64,000 bases of DNA from positions 558,001 through 622,000 of the forward strand of contig NZ_OU957226.1 of NCBI RefSeq assembly GCF_918731615.1. The letters are read 5' to 3'. How positions within the stretch are numbered: position 1 is the stretch's first letter; each line of letters starts with the position of its first letter. The position numbers and the translations under genes were made by a program. This DNA comes from Flavobacterium sp. CECT 9288. Its GTDB lineage: Bacteria; Bacteroidota; Bacteroidia; Flavobacteriales; Flavobacteriaceae. The notes below the pieces were generated by a model. That model saw only the letters and a list, made by a program, of their open reading frames with translations, did no database searches and was not told the DNA's origin. This document shows, one piece after another, positions 9,014 to 17,693 of this stretch.

Positions 9014-10408
9014 ATGTTTTCTATTGGCAAAATACATTTTGAAATTTCAGAGCGAAAGTTAATTCTACGCCTATTTGATGTTCTGTTTGTTTTAACGGCC
9101 TTATACGTATTGGGTCAGTTTTTTGTGTTCGATTATTTTAGCATTTCAGCAACAAATTATTATTGGACAATAGTTCTTGCGGTATATATCAATTTCTTTG
9201 GTACCATTTTCGAAATGTACAATTTGCAGGTAGCAAGCAATCAATTTCAAGTTTTAAAAAGTACTTTAATTACCGCCTCTGTTACTGCGCTGGTATATCT
9301 GTTAACACCTTTTTTCTCGCCTGTTTTACCAAGTAGTAGGCTTCAAATCTTATTGTTTTTCAGTGTTACTTTCCTCTCTTTATATGCTTGGCGCATCTTG
9401 TATGTTGTTTTTTTAGCTTCTACTAGATTTTATCAAAATGCAGTTTTAATTTGTGACCAAAAACGAGTTCAAGAACTTATAGATGGTCTTGAAGATATAG
9501 ACCCGCATTATAAAATTTTAGGGTATGCTAATGTTTCACAACCTGATACAGAAAGTAAACATTACAACTATGTGCCTGAAATCACGGCCAATGATCTGTT
9601 GCAATTTGTCAAAGAAAATAAAGTATCCGAAATTGTTGTGGCTACAAATCATGAAGAGGGTATGGATACTATCTTGTATCAAAATTTACTTCATGTTTTA
9701 GAGTCGGGAACAGTAATTAGAGAATACACTCAAGTATACGAAAGTAAAACCCAGCGTATTCCTATTCAGTACATGGAAAAAGATTTTTACCGCTGCTTTC
9801 CTTTTAGTCGAAGCAATCATAACAAGTTGTATTTATTAATTGTGAGATTCTGTGAGATTGCAATTGCTTTGTTAGGTGTTTTTATTGGTTTGTGTTTGAT
9901 TCCATTTTTGTTGATTGGAAATAGTTTGGGTAACAAAGGGAGTTTATTTTATTTTCAAGAACGAGTTGGAAAAAATGGAGTAGTTTTTCAAATCTTGAAA
10001 TTTCGTACAATGATTGAAAATGCCGAAAAAGATGGAGCTGTTTTTACAACTGTAAATGATTGTCGCGTAACAGCTTTTGGAAAATTTTTAAGAAAAACTA
10101 GAATTGATGAATTCCCGCAGTTTGTCAACATTATAAAAGGCGATATGTCAGTTATAGGTCCGCGTCCGGAACGTCCTGTTTTTGTCAAAGAAATAGGAGC
10201 TATAATGCCATTCTATGATACTCGTCATATTATAAAACCGGGCCTTACGGGTTGGGCACAGGTTAATTATTCCTATGGCGATACCATATCAGATAGTGTT
10301 ATAAAGTTGCAATATGACTTATACTACATCAAACACCGTAGTATCTATCTTGATCTTAATATAGTGTTTAAAACCATTACAACCGTTTTGTTTTATCGCG
10401 GGCAGTAA
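9014..10408 (+). CDS. Polyprenyl-phosphate sugar-1-phosphate transferase (WcaJ-like)
   Basis: This 464-residue protein should start repeat-unit synthesis by moving a sugar-1-phosphate to undecaprenyl phosphate at the inner membrane. The N-terminal part has four or five membrane helices (to about residue 130), then a cytosolic CoA-binding-like domain (about 145-250) and a further hydrophobic segment (about 280-305). The C-terminal bacterial sugar transferase domain shows FQERVGKNG, KFRTM, LRKTRIDEFPQ, the PRPERP catalytic motif and KPGLTGWAQVNY. This is the long exopolysaccharide form. A 167-bp gap with a weak hairpin separates it from the polymerase gene, so it may have its own promoter. It converges on the DUF4105 gene 21 bp away. 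Confidence 0.9.
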   Translation: MFSIGKIHFEISERKLILRLFDVLFVLTALYVLGQFFVFDYFSISATNYYWTIVLAVYINFFGTIFEMYNLQVASNQFQVLKSTLITASVTALVYLLTPFFSPVLPSSRLQILLFFSVTFLSLYAWRILYVVFLASTRFYQNAVLICDQKRVQELIDGLEDIDPHYKILGYANVSQPDTESKHYNYVPEITANDLLQFVKENKVSEIVVATNHEEGMDTILYQNLLHVLESGTVIREYTQVYESKTQRIPIQYMEKDFYRCFPFSRSNHNKLYLLIVRFCEIAIALLGVFIGLCLIPFLLIGNSLGNKGSLFYFQERVGKNGVVFQILKFRTMIENAEKDGAVFTTVNDCRVTAFGKFLRKTRIDEFPQFVNIIKGDMSVIGPRPERPVFVKEIGAIMPFYDTRHIIKPGLTGWAQVNYSYGDTISDSVIKLQYDLYYIKHRSIYLDLNIVFKTITTVLFYRGQ

Positions 10409-10429
10409 ATTATAATTATGATTGAAGCC

Positions 10430-11557
10430 TTAGATAATAATTGGAATTCTACGTTTGTTTTGAATGGCAATTCTCACTAAAATGATTCCAGAAGTTACAA
10501 GTAATGGCAACACAAGAATTAGATGCACTTTGTTGATCATTATTACCAGATAAACAAATAGACAAAGTAGGTTAAAAAGAGCAAGTCTATAGATCCCTCT
10601 TTTATTTTTTCTCCAAAAAAATAATAAAAATCCAAGTAGTGTAGGATTAAATAGAAAAATATTATAATTATTTGCTAGTTCAAGATGCAAGGAATAGAAC
10701 CATGCAAAAGAGAAAAATAACCCAATACAAGCCATTATACTCAAGAAAAATATATTTACAAATCGCTTGTTGAGTACCACTATAAAAAAAAGTAAAGCGA
10801 AATAAGTGTAAGGATTGTTCCAATAGGAAAACGGAGCTTCCTTGTTGAGTGAAAGCAGTGTTTTAGTTTCTGATACAATTGGGTTATTTTGATATTGAAT
10901 TTTTTTCAAGCTTTCCAATAATTGAAAGGGTAAAAAAAGCTGCGTTCCTTGTTGATCTACTTTGGTTCCAAAAATGATACTTGTTCCCAGTTTTTCGTAA
11001 AAGTGATTTTGAAAATAGGGAAACAAAATAGCTCTGTATGTCTCGTCTTCGTGGGATTTATTTACAATTAGTTTCGTTTGGAGCGTTTTATTGATCAAAT
11101 CAACCACCATTGAGGTGCAATTTTTATCTATAAATTTGTAGGTGTAATAGCTAGATCCTGATGTAAGGGACTCGTTCAAGGCATTAAATAAATCTTGTTT
11201 TTGGGTGGTAGAAAGTCGTAATTCTTGTTCAAAAACAGCTCTTTCTTCATATTGATATTGAGATATAAATTCGGGAAATGTATGGACTGCAGCAAAATAT
11301 TGCAAGTCTCCTTTTACAAATTTCATAACAAAATTTGGGGTTTGAAAATCAAATGCACCATAATTATAAACCAAATCCAATGCGTTTGCAGGATCTTGTA
11401 TTCTCAATGCTGTGTGACCAAAAAGTGAATACGACTCGTTTCCAGTGCCACAAGTAATTACACTTACTTTAGAACTATTTGATATTAAATTTTTTTGACT
11501 GAAAATCCATTGAGACGCGATTAAAAAACAAAGTAAAAGTGCATTTTTTTTAATCAT
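10430..11557 (-). CDS. DUF4105 envelope protein
   Basis: This protein has an N-terminal signal peptide (MIKKNALLLCFLIASQ, cleavage near 20) and then a DUF4105 domain of about 150 residues with VSVITCGTGNESYSLFGHTAL, an NYGAFDF motif and a conserved DKNCTSM. The C-terminal 120 residues hold about four membrane helices. DUF4105 resembles papain/NlpC-type folds with conserved Cys and His, and the GHTALR and NCTSM motifs would fit such a site, but no activity is established. The ATG at 11557 was chosen because it places the signal peptide at the N-terminus; in-frame codons up to 11614 would put extra residues before it. Confidence 0.83.
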   Translation of the reverse strand: MIKKNALLLCFLIASQWIFSQKNLISNSSKVSVITCGTGNESYSLFGHTALRIQDPANALDLVYNYGAFDFQTPNFVMKFVKGDLQYFAAVHTFPEFISQYQYEERAVFEQELRLSTTQKQDLFNALNESLTSGSSYYTYKFIDKNCTSMVVDLINKTLQTKLIVNKSHEDETYRAILFPYFQNHFYEKLGTSIIFGTKVDQQGTQLFLPFQLLESLKKIQYQNNPIVSETKTLLSLNKEAPFSYWNNPYTYFALLFFIVVLNKRFVNIFFLSIMACIGLFFSFAWFYSLHLELANNYNIFLFNPTLLGFLLFFWRKNKRGIYRLALFNLLCLFVYLVIMINKVHLILVLPLLVTSGIILVRIAIQNKRRIPIII

Positions 11558-11701
11558 TGATGCTAGCATGTTCATGTAGTTTAGTTGGATTTGTAGTAAT
11601 GAAACAGAAAACAAATATAAAAATAATAAGCTTTGACCTCTATATTTTTGTTCAAAACAAACTTGAAAACCTTTACAAAATTAATAATCTGTGAAGAAAT
11701 T

Positions 11702-12772
11702 TTAATTTCTAAACATGCTTAAGTCAACCTTTAAGGAAAAGATATTAGAATACAAAGCCGTGCTTTGATTGCCAATATCTGTCAAAGCATAATCTATTTG
11801 AATGCCTTTGTACTTGAATCCTAATCCCACATTAGGCTGAAAACCTACTTTTTCACTGCCGTCAAGTTGCATCACGTTTTGAAAATTCCCCATTCCAGTT
11901 CGGATAAAAACCAAATCGGTATAGCCAAATTCTAGTCCTACAGCAGGATCTATACTAATGCCATCTGTTGAAATCAAATCATTTGTTTTAGCAAACCGCA
12001 TGTTCATATTAACCGCCGCTTCAATACTGTAATCGTATCTAAATGTTACTTTTTTTGCAAGTCCTAGTTGGACTTTTGGTGCAGTAATTTCGGCGCTTTC
12101 GGGCAATTCTTGGTTTTCATCTGGAATAGCATTCGCAATTTTTTGGTATTCTTTTTCATTGATATCCCATACGTTGTAGGTAGTGGTAATGTCTCTAACC
12201 ATCAATCCAAATTGCCAATCGTTTTTTTTAAATTGTATTCCAGCATCAAAACCAAATCCCCAAGAATTGGCAAATTTCCCTATAATACGCCGAATTATTT
12301 TTGCATTAATCCCATATTGAAATCCGGGTACGGGTAGCTTTCGAGCATACGAAAAGGTAAAACCATAATCAGCTGTTGAAAATAAGCTGATTCTATTGTA
12401 GTCAATATTTCCTTCGCTATCAATAAGTTCAGTGGTGTTTAAAATATCATCCACCCCAAAACGGATCAAAGAAATTCCCCATGCACTGCGCTCATCAATA
12501 GGACTGGCATAGGCAAGATAATCGTATTGAGCTATATTGGCAAAATAATTAGCATGCATAAATGAGGCTTGATGATCTTCAAGACCCATCAATCCAGCAG
12601 GATTCCAGTATCCAGAGTTTACATCTTTTGTAGAGGCTACGACCGTATTTGATCGGCCTAGTGCCGCAGCATCAACACCAATATTCATAAACTCGTTAGA
12701 ATATTTTCGAACTGTTTGACCGCTAACAATGGCGCTTGTGCAAAGTACCAGCAGTAAAAGACTTTTTTTCAA
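11702..12772 (-). CDS. PorV/PorQ-family outer membrane protein
   Basis: This 356-residue protein has a clean signal peptide (MKKSLLLLVLCTSAIVSG) followed by the PorV/PorQ family opening, with GVDAAALGRSN near residue 32 and GYWNPAGLMG near 54, as in FadL-like beta-barrels. Alternating hydrophobic and polar strands continue to the end (FSLKVDLSMFRN). PorV and PorQ proteins work with the type IX secretion system, in which PorV shuttles cargo to the attachment complex. Here no other secretion gene lies nearby, so it is best called a family member rather than PorV itself. Confidence 0.82.
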   Translation of the reverse strand: MKKSLLLLVLCTSAIVSGQTVRKYSNEFMNIGVDAAALGRSNTVVASTKDVNSGYWNPAGLMGLEDHQASFMHANYFANIAQYDYLAYASPIDERSAWGISLIRFGVDDILNTTELIDSEGNIDYNRISLFSTADYGFTFSYARKLPVPGFQYGINAKIIRRIIGKFANSWGFGFDAGIQFKKNDWQFGLMVRDITTTYNVWDINEKEYQKIANAIPDENQELPESAEITAPKVQLGLAKKVTFRYDYSIEAAVNMNMRFAKTNDLISTDGISIDPAVGLEFGYTDLVFIRTGMGNFQNVMQLDGSEKVGFQPNVGLGFKYKGIQIDYALTDIGNQSTALYSNIFSLKVDLSMFRN

Positions 12773-12974
12773 GTATATGGTTTTTATGTAGTGCTATTTT
12801 TTATCAAAAATAGAATTTTTTAATGAGCTGCATGCTATATGTAAACTGAATTATAACGTTAATGCACTTGTAATAGTATGACAGGTATTGGTAAAATAAT
12901 TTTAATAAATGTGTAGTGTTATTATTTATAGCTACTCTTTTAAAAAAAACATGTATTTCATAGACATATTGTAC

Positions 12975-12982
12975 TAAATTTG
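12975..12982 (+). promoter_or_regulatory. Candidate -7 element upstream of pssA
   Basis: TAAATTTG, a perfect TAnnTTTG match, lies 26 bp before the pssA start. No convincing TTTG is found 19-21 bp upstream, so support is partial. It is the best candidate in the 236-bp gap between the PorV-like gene and pssA, which is otherwise AT-rich with nothing recognisable. Confidence 0.35.
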
Positions 12983-13008
12983 TCCTAATAATTTATAACG
13001 CTTCACAG

Positions 13009-13725
13009 ATGATGCTTAAAAAACACATTCCTAATATTATCACATTACTCAATCTTTTTTCTGGTTGTATTGCGCTTGTTTTTGCTTTTCATCAAGATTT
13101 TAAAATGGCTTTCTTTTTTGTTTGCCTAGGGATTTTTTTAGATTTTTTTGATGGTTTTTTTGCTCGTTTGTTCAAGGTATCGAGTCCATTAGGTTTACAG
13201 CTTGATTCATTGGCAGATATGGTTACGAGCGGTGTAGTTCCGGCAGTGGTTATGTATCACATGATGATTAGTAATTTAAGTACTGCGTCAGCTGCGCCAT
13301 GGCAGTATTTCCCTTATTTAGGTTTTATAATTGCACTAGGTTCTTGCTATAGATTGGCTAATTTCAATATAGACACTCGTCAATCTGATTCTTTTATAGG
13401 ACTTCCCACTCCAGCAAATGCACTTTTTATTTTAAGTTTACCTCTTGTATTAGCAAGTACTGATTCATTAATTGTAATTGAATTGATAACTAATGATTGG
13501 TTTTTATTAGTAATCACACTATTGAGTGCTTTTATGCTTAATGCTGAGATTCCACTGTTTTCATTGAAAATCAAAAAGTTTAGCTTTAGAGAGAATGCAT
13601 TACAAATAGTATTTCTTGTAGTTTCACTTTGCCTTATGCTATTTTTCGGGTTTCTAGGAATTCCGTTGTTAATTACTTTTTATATCCTTCTTTCTGTAAT
13701 TCAAAATAAATTTTTACAGAAGTAA
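13009..13725 (+). CDS. pssA: CDP-diacylglycerol--serine O-phosphatidyltransferase
   Basis: The enzyme joins CDP-diacylglycerol and L-serine into phosphatidylserine, the precursor of phosphatidylethanolamine, at the inner membrane. The CDP-alcohol phosphotransferase signature is complete: D48, G49, A52, R53, G62, D66 and D70 in the DG-x2-AR-x8-G-x3-D-x3-D arrangement. About seven or eight membrane helices fill the 238 residues, a normal length. NIITLLNLFSG at the N-terminus is typical of bacterial type II PssA. The phosphatidylserine decarboxylase gene is not in the window. The GH25 gene follows after 8 bp, so the two may share a transcript. A second ATG at 13012 would remove only one residue. 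Confidence 0.93.
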   Translation: MMLKKHIPNIITLLNLFSGCIALVFAFHQDFKMAFFFVCLGIFLDFFDGFFARLFKVSSPLGLQLDSLADMVTSGVVPAVVMYHMMISNLSTASAAPWQYFPYLGFIIALGSCYRLANFNIDTRQSDSFIGLPTPANALFILSLPLVLASTDSLIVIELITNDWFLLVITLLSAFMLNAEIPLFSLKIKKFSFRENALQIVFLVVSLCLMLFFGFLGIPLLITFYILLSVIQNKFLQK

Positions 13726-13733
13726 TTTTTGTA

Positions 13734-14600
13734 ATGAAAAAAAAAGTCAGCACAAGAAAGCATTCGTACAATAGAACGACGACTAGAAAAACGAAGCGCT
13801 CTAAAAGCAATCTTTTTTGGTGGTTTTTAGTTGTTTGTTTTTTTGGTCTAATTTTATATCTGGGCTATCATTATAGAGGAGGTCTTGCGTATTATTTAGG
13901 ATTTAAATCCAATAAAACAAATTCCCAAACTGCCGAAGAAAAGCGAATTTCTGATATAAGAAACGTTCAAGTTCTTGAAAAAAGTAACGGAAAAAGTGTA
14001 GGTATAGATGTTTCTGAATACCAAGGAAAAATAAGTTGGTCGTATGTTGATACGTTAGAGCAGCAATATCCTATTCAGTTTGTATTTATAAGAGCCACGG
14101 TGGGAAAAGATCGAAAGGATAGAAAATTTGATCAAAATTGGGCTGGCGCCAAAAAAAATAAAATGATTCGAGGAGCCTATCATTATTACCGTCCCAATGA
14201 AAATTCAATAGAGCAAGCCCGACTTTTTATAAAGACGGTTAACCTGCAAAAGGGAGATTTACCTCCAGTGGTTGACCTTGAAAAACTCCCAAAAAATCAA
14301 TCCATTCAAAATTTAAAACTAGGTTTGAGAAGGTGGTTGCAGGCGGTTGAAGCGCATTATCAAGTAAAACCCATCATTTATACTGGAGAACGTTATTACG
14401 ATGATTTTTTGAAAGAGGAATTTAGTGATTACCTTTTTTGGATAGCCAATTACAATTTTTATAGAGAGGAAATGAAAGACAATTGGTTGTTTTGGCAATT
14501 TACAGAGAAAGCCTCGGTACCAGGAATAGAAGGCAATGTAGACGTAAATATTTACAACGGAGATTTGCAACAATTACAACACATTACCTTAGAGGAATAA
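13734..14600 (+). CDS. GH25 lysozyme-like muramidase, membrane anchored
   Basis: The 288-residue protein has a basic N-terminus (1-26), a single hydrophobic segment (about 27-45, FWWFLVVCFFGLI) that acts as signal anchor, and a GH25 catalytic domain from about 88 to the end. The catalytic acids fit the family: D92 in GIDVSEYQG, and D181 and E183 in VVDLEK. FIRATVG, GAYHYYRP and FWQFTE are further GH25 blocks. It should cut the muramic acid-glucosamine bond of peptidoglycan in the periplasm. A role in wall remodelling rather than attack on other cells is likely because the domain is tethered; this is inference. Confidence 0.9.
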   Translation: MKKKVSTRKHSYNRTTTRKTKRSKSNLFWWFLVVCFFGLILYLGYHYRGGLAYYLGFKSNKTNSQTAEEKRISDIRNVQVLEKSNGKSVGIDVSEYQGKISWSYVDTLEQQYPIQFVFIRATVGKDRKDRKFDQNWAGAKKNKMIRGAYHYYRPNENSIEQARLFIKTVNLQKGDLPPVVDLEKLPKNQSIQNLKLGLRRWLQAVEAHYQVKPIIYTGERYYDDFLKEEFSDYLFWIANYNFYREEMKDNWLFWQFTEKASVPGIEGNVDVNIYNGDLQQLQHITLEE

Positions 14601-14631
14601 CCAAAAGAATTTTACTGTAATTAGTGATAAA

Positions 14632-15372
14632 TTAAAATTCTAATTTTCTTTTTCTCAATTCAAAATTTTGTCCAAGATACACTCTTCGTACCATTTCGTC
14701 TTCTACTAATTCTTCGGGAATTCCTGCTTTAAGAATACCGCCTTCAAACATTAAGTAGGTTTTGTCAGTAATGGCAAGAGTTTCTTGTACGTTATGATCA
14801 GTTATTAAGATACCAATATTTTTGTTTTTCAATTGCGCCACAATTCTTTGAATATCTTCTACCGCCACTGGATCTACACCTGCAAAAGGTTCATCTAATA
14901 AAATAAATTTAGGGTCGGTGGCTAAACAGCGTGCAATTTCGGTTCTGCGTCGTTCCCCACCCGAAAGTAAATCACCACGGTTTGTACGAATGTGTTCTAG
15001 ACTAAACTCTTCAATTAAACTTTCCATTTTAGCTTCTTGTTCTGCCTTAGAAAGTTTAGTCAATTGCAAAACACTGAGAATATTATCTTCAATACTTAGT
15101 TTTCTAAAAACCGAAGCTTCTTGAGCAAGATATCCTATGCCTTGCTGCGCACGCTTGTACATAGGATAATCTGTTATGTTTAAATCATCTAAAAAAATAT
15201 TTCCCGAATTGGGTTTAACCAATCCTACTATCATATAAAATGAAGTGGTTTTTCCAGCGCCATTTGGCCCCAGTAAACCCACAATTTCGCCTTGATTTAC
15301 CTCTACAGAAATCCCTTTTACTACGCTTCTACCTTTATAGGTTTTAATTAAATTTTCGGCTCTTAATTGCAT
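14632..15372 (-). CDS. lptB: LPS export ABC transporter ATP-binding protein LptB
   Basis: This ATPase powers extraction of LPS from the inner membrane with LptF and LptG. All nucleotide-binding motifs are present: Walker A GPNGAGKTT near residue 36, Q-loop YLAQEASVFRKL near 82, signature LLSGGERRR near 138, Walker B FILLDEPFAGVDP near 155 and the switch histidine in ITDHNV near 191. The YLAQEASVFRKL stretch and 246-residue length match LptB rather than a general ABC ATPase. It lies 109 bp downstream of the AhpD-like gene in the same orientation and is the last gene of the kpsF run. Confidence 0.93.
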   Translation of the reverse strand: MQLRAENLIKTYKGRSVVKGISVEVNQGEIVGLLGPNGAGKTTSFYMIVGLVKPNSGNIFLDDLNITDYPMYKRAQQGIGYLAQEASVFRKLSIEDNILSVLQLTKLSKAEQEAKMESLIEEFSLEHIRTNRGDLLSGGERRRTEIARCLATDPKFILLDEPFAGVDPVAVEDIQRIVAQLKNKNIGILITDHNVQETLAITDKTYLMFEGGILKAGIPEELVEDEMVRRVYLGQNFELRKRKLEF

Positions 15373-15481
15373 TTACATTATTCGTTTAATGGGTTTGTAG
15401 TCCACTGGAAATGGGTACTTTCAAATTATTTAGTTGATTTATTCTTTTTGATTTCTAAAAAAAAAGCTGTTTAAGAAATTA

Positions 15482-15835
15482 TTATTTAGCTTCGTTTTCT
15501 TCTAATGCTTCCCAAAATTCATAAGCTCTACGCAAATGAGGAACAACAATAGTACCTCCCACAAGGGTAGCAATTCCCATAGCTTCCATCATTTCTTCCT
15601 TAGTAACGCCTTCTTTGTGGCTTGTTTCTAAATGGTATTTAACGCAATCATCACAACGTAATACAGCTGATGCCACAAGACCTAGTAGCTCTTTTGTTTT
15701 TACATCTAATGCGCCTGCAGCATAAGCATTGGTATCAAGATTAAAAATTCTTTTTACAATTTTATTGTTATCTGCTAGTAATTTTTCGTTCATTTTTGAA
15801 CGGTACTCATTGAATTCTTGAATGATATCAGCCAT
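15482..15835 (-). CDS. Carboxymuconolactone decarboxylase/AhpD-like protein
   Basis: A 117-residue single-domain member of the CMD/AhpD family. C61 and C64 form the CxxC redox motif (RCDDCVKYH) and H68 follows in the usual place, so a thiol-dependent peroxidase or reductase activity is possible; the substrate is unknown. Its start overlaps the tatC stop by 8 bp, implying coupled translation with tatC. A second, distinct AhpD-like protein is in the arsenosugar locus at 23391-23726. Confidence 0.85.
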   Translation of the reverse strand: MADIIQEFNEYRSKMNEKLLADNNKIVKRIFNLDTNAYAAGALDVKTKELLGLVASAVLRCDDCVKYHLETSHKEGVTKEEMMEAMGIATLVGGTIVVPHLRRAYEFWEALEENEAK

Positions 15836-16643
15836 TTTGTTTGTTTTGATTTTTTACTACTATTTTTGATATTAAGATACTTGCTTCATAAATGATTAGC
15901 ATAGGTATGGTTACTATAATTTGACTCACTACATCTGGCGGTGTCACAATTGCTGCCACAAAAAGAATAATAATTACGGCGTATTTCCAATATTTTCTTA
16001 AAAACTCAGGAGTCACAAGACCTACCTTAGTTAAGAAATAAATGATTATGGGTAACTCAAAAAATAAGCCACAAGCTATAACACTAGTTTTTACCATGCC
16101 TATATAAGAATCTATACTAAACTGGTTGATCACTACATTACTTACTGTAAATGTAGCAAAGAAGTTGACAGACATTGGAACTATTACGTAATACCCAAAA
16201 AGAACACCTATAAAAAACAGCATAGAAGAAGAAAAAATAAACAATTTAGCATGTTTTTTTTCTGATTCATACAAGGCAGGACTGATGAATTTCCAGACTT
16301 CCCAAAGAATAAAAGGGAAAGAAAGGATGAAACCCGCAGTGACGCAAGACCAAATAAGTACATTTATTTGCCCTTCCATATTTGTGTTTTGGATAATAAA
16401 CGGCATTTCTTTAACACAGATCAATTCCGAATTTCCCAGCTGACTGGATAAATCGCAAAAGAATCTATACGTTATAAAATCAGCTTTTGTAGGTCCAAAA
16501 ATAATGACATCAAATATATAATCACTGATTAAAAATGCAACCGTAGCAAGAATTAATACGGCTATAGTGCTGCGTACCAATAACCATCTCAACTCTTCAA
16601 GATGGTCTAAAAACGACATCTCGTTTAGATTTTTTTTTGCCAT
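15828..16643 (-). CDS. tatC: Sec-independent translocase subunit TatC
   Basis: The 271-residue protein is the receptor core of the twin-arginine translocase in the inner membrane. It begins with the conserved MSFLDHLEELR block and has six hydrophobic segments, with the P-rich FILWEVWKFISPALYESEKK loop and VTPPDVVSQ near the last helices, both hallmarks. No tatA or tatB gene is nearby. A plausible substrate within the window is the DUF1501 protein at 40600-41769. The start codon overlaps the kpsF stop by one base (TAATG). Confidence 0.94.
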   Translation of the reverse strand: MAKKNLNEMSFLDHLEELRWLLVRSTIAVLILATVAFLISDYIFDVIIFGPTKADFITYRFFCDLSSQLGNSELICVKEMPFIIQNTNMEGQINVLIWSCVTAGFILSFPFILWEVWKFISPALYESEKKHAKLFIFSSSMLFFIGVLFGYYVIVPMSVNFFATFTVSNVVINQFSIDSYIGMVKTSVIACGLFFELPIIIYFLTKVGLVTPEFLRKYWKYAVIIILFVAAIVTPPDVVSQIIVTIPMLIIYEASILISKIVVKNQNKQNG

Positions 16644-17608
16644 TATACTATTCCTTCTTTTAAAATATCATGTAAATGTAACACTCCTTTATAAACTCCT
16701 TCATCAACAACAACAAGCTGGGTAATGGTAAAATTTTCCATAGTGTTCAAGGCATCAACCACCATAGCATCAGAAGTTGTGATTTTAGGATTCTTAGTCA
16801 TAATATCACTAGCAGTCAGCTCTGTAAAGGTGTCTCTTTCGCTCAACATGCGTCGGATATCACCATCAGTAATTATTCCTATGACAATGTCATTCTCTAC
16901 CACAGCAGTTACCCCTAATCTTTTCTCTGATATTTCAAAAATAACTTTTTTTATGGATGCATCGGGGGCTACAGCAGGTTTTAAGCTGTGTTCTAGCATA
17001 TTTTTTACGCGCAGTAATAATTTTTTGCCTAGAGCGCCTCCAGGATGGTAAACTGCAAAATGCTCTGGTTTAAAATCGCGGAGTTCCATTAAGCATACCA
17101 CAAGTGCATCACCCATTACAAGTTGTGCGGTTGTACTGTTTGTAGGAGCTAAATTATTAGGGCAAGATTCGGCATCAACAGTAGTGTCTAAAACATAATC
17201 AGCACCTTTTGCTAAGAATGATGCTGTATTTCCAGTGATTGCAATCAATGTATTTCCAAAACGTTTTAGTAATGGAACGAGCACTTTTATCTCAGGACTA
17301 TTGCCACTTTTTGAAATACAAATAATGACATCCTCATGTTGTATCATGCCTAAATCACCGTGAATAGCTTCTGCGGCGTGCAAAAACAATGATGGTGTTC
17401 CAGTAGAATTGAAGGAAGCAACCATTTTTTGTGCTATTATCGCACTTTTACCTATTCCTGTAACAACCAGCCTTCCTTTAGAATTGAAGATTGCGGTTAC
17501 TGCATTGACAAAGTTTTCATCCAGATAATCAGTGAGTTTTGCTATTGATTGACTTTCAGATAAAATGGTTTTTTTGGCACTAGCCAATATATTTTCTTTT
17601 GAATTCAA
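16643..17608 (-). CDS. kpsF: D-arabinose-5-phosphate isomerase (KpsF/GutQ/KdsD type), TTG start
   Basis: The enzyme makes D-arabinose 5-phosphate from ribulose 5-phosphate, the first step to Kdo for LPS. From the chosen start the protein has 321 residues, the normal family length, with a SIS domain (about 30-165, GIGKSAIIAQK, AIHGDLGM, CISKSGNSPE) and two CBS domains (about 200-321, GIITDGDIRR). The frame stays open upstream to 17788 but that stretch is hydrophobic, unlike the family and overlaps recQ. The TTG at 17608 gives LNSKENI, which fits the family N-terminus, so it is preferred. The gene leads the run kpsF-tatC-AhpD-lptB. Confidence 0.9.
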   Translation of the reverse strand: MNSKENILASAKKTILSESQSIAKLTDYLDENFVNAVTAIFNSKGRLVVTGIGKSAIIAQKMVASFNSTGTPSLFLHAAEAIHGDLGMIQHEDVIICISKSGNSPEIKVLVPLLKRFGNTLIAITGNTASFLAKGADYVLDTTVDAESCPNNLAPTNSTTAQLVMGDALVVCLMELRDFKPEHFAVYHPGGALGKKLLLRVKNMLEHSLKPAVAPDASIKKVIFEISEKRLGVTAVVENDIVIGIITDGDIRRMLSERDTFTELTASDIMTKNPKITTSDAMVVDALNTMENFTITQLVVVDEGVYKGVLHLHDILKEGIV

Positions 17609-17624
17609 AACAGAATAATTAAAA

Positions 17625-17655
17625 TTTGTAAGTGTAAAAGAAATTTGTACCTTTA
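17625..17655 (+). promoter_or_regulatory. Candidate recQ promoter
   Basis: TTTG at 17625-17628 and TACCTTTA at 17648-17655 are separated by 19 bp, the spacing of Bacteroidota housekeeping promoters, with one mismatch in the -7 element. The recQ ATG is 38 bp downstream. The kpsF promoter must lie in the same 85-bp gap on the other strand, where TAAATTTG can be read at about 17662-17669. Confidence 0.5.
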
Positions 17656-17693
17656 GATATTGCAAATTTATACAAAATACCACGTAATAAAGA

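Noticed and set aside
1..10408. A complete capsule or O-antigen locus
   Set aside because: No flippase (Wzx), chain-length regulator or export genes are in the window and the left end is cut, so only part of a cluster can be claimed.
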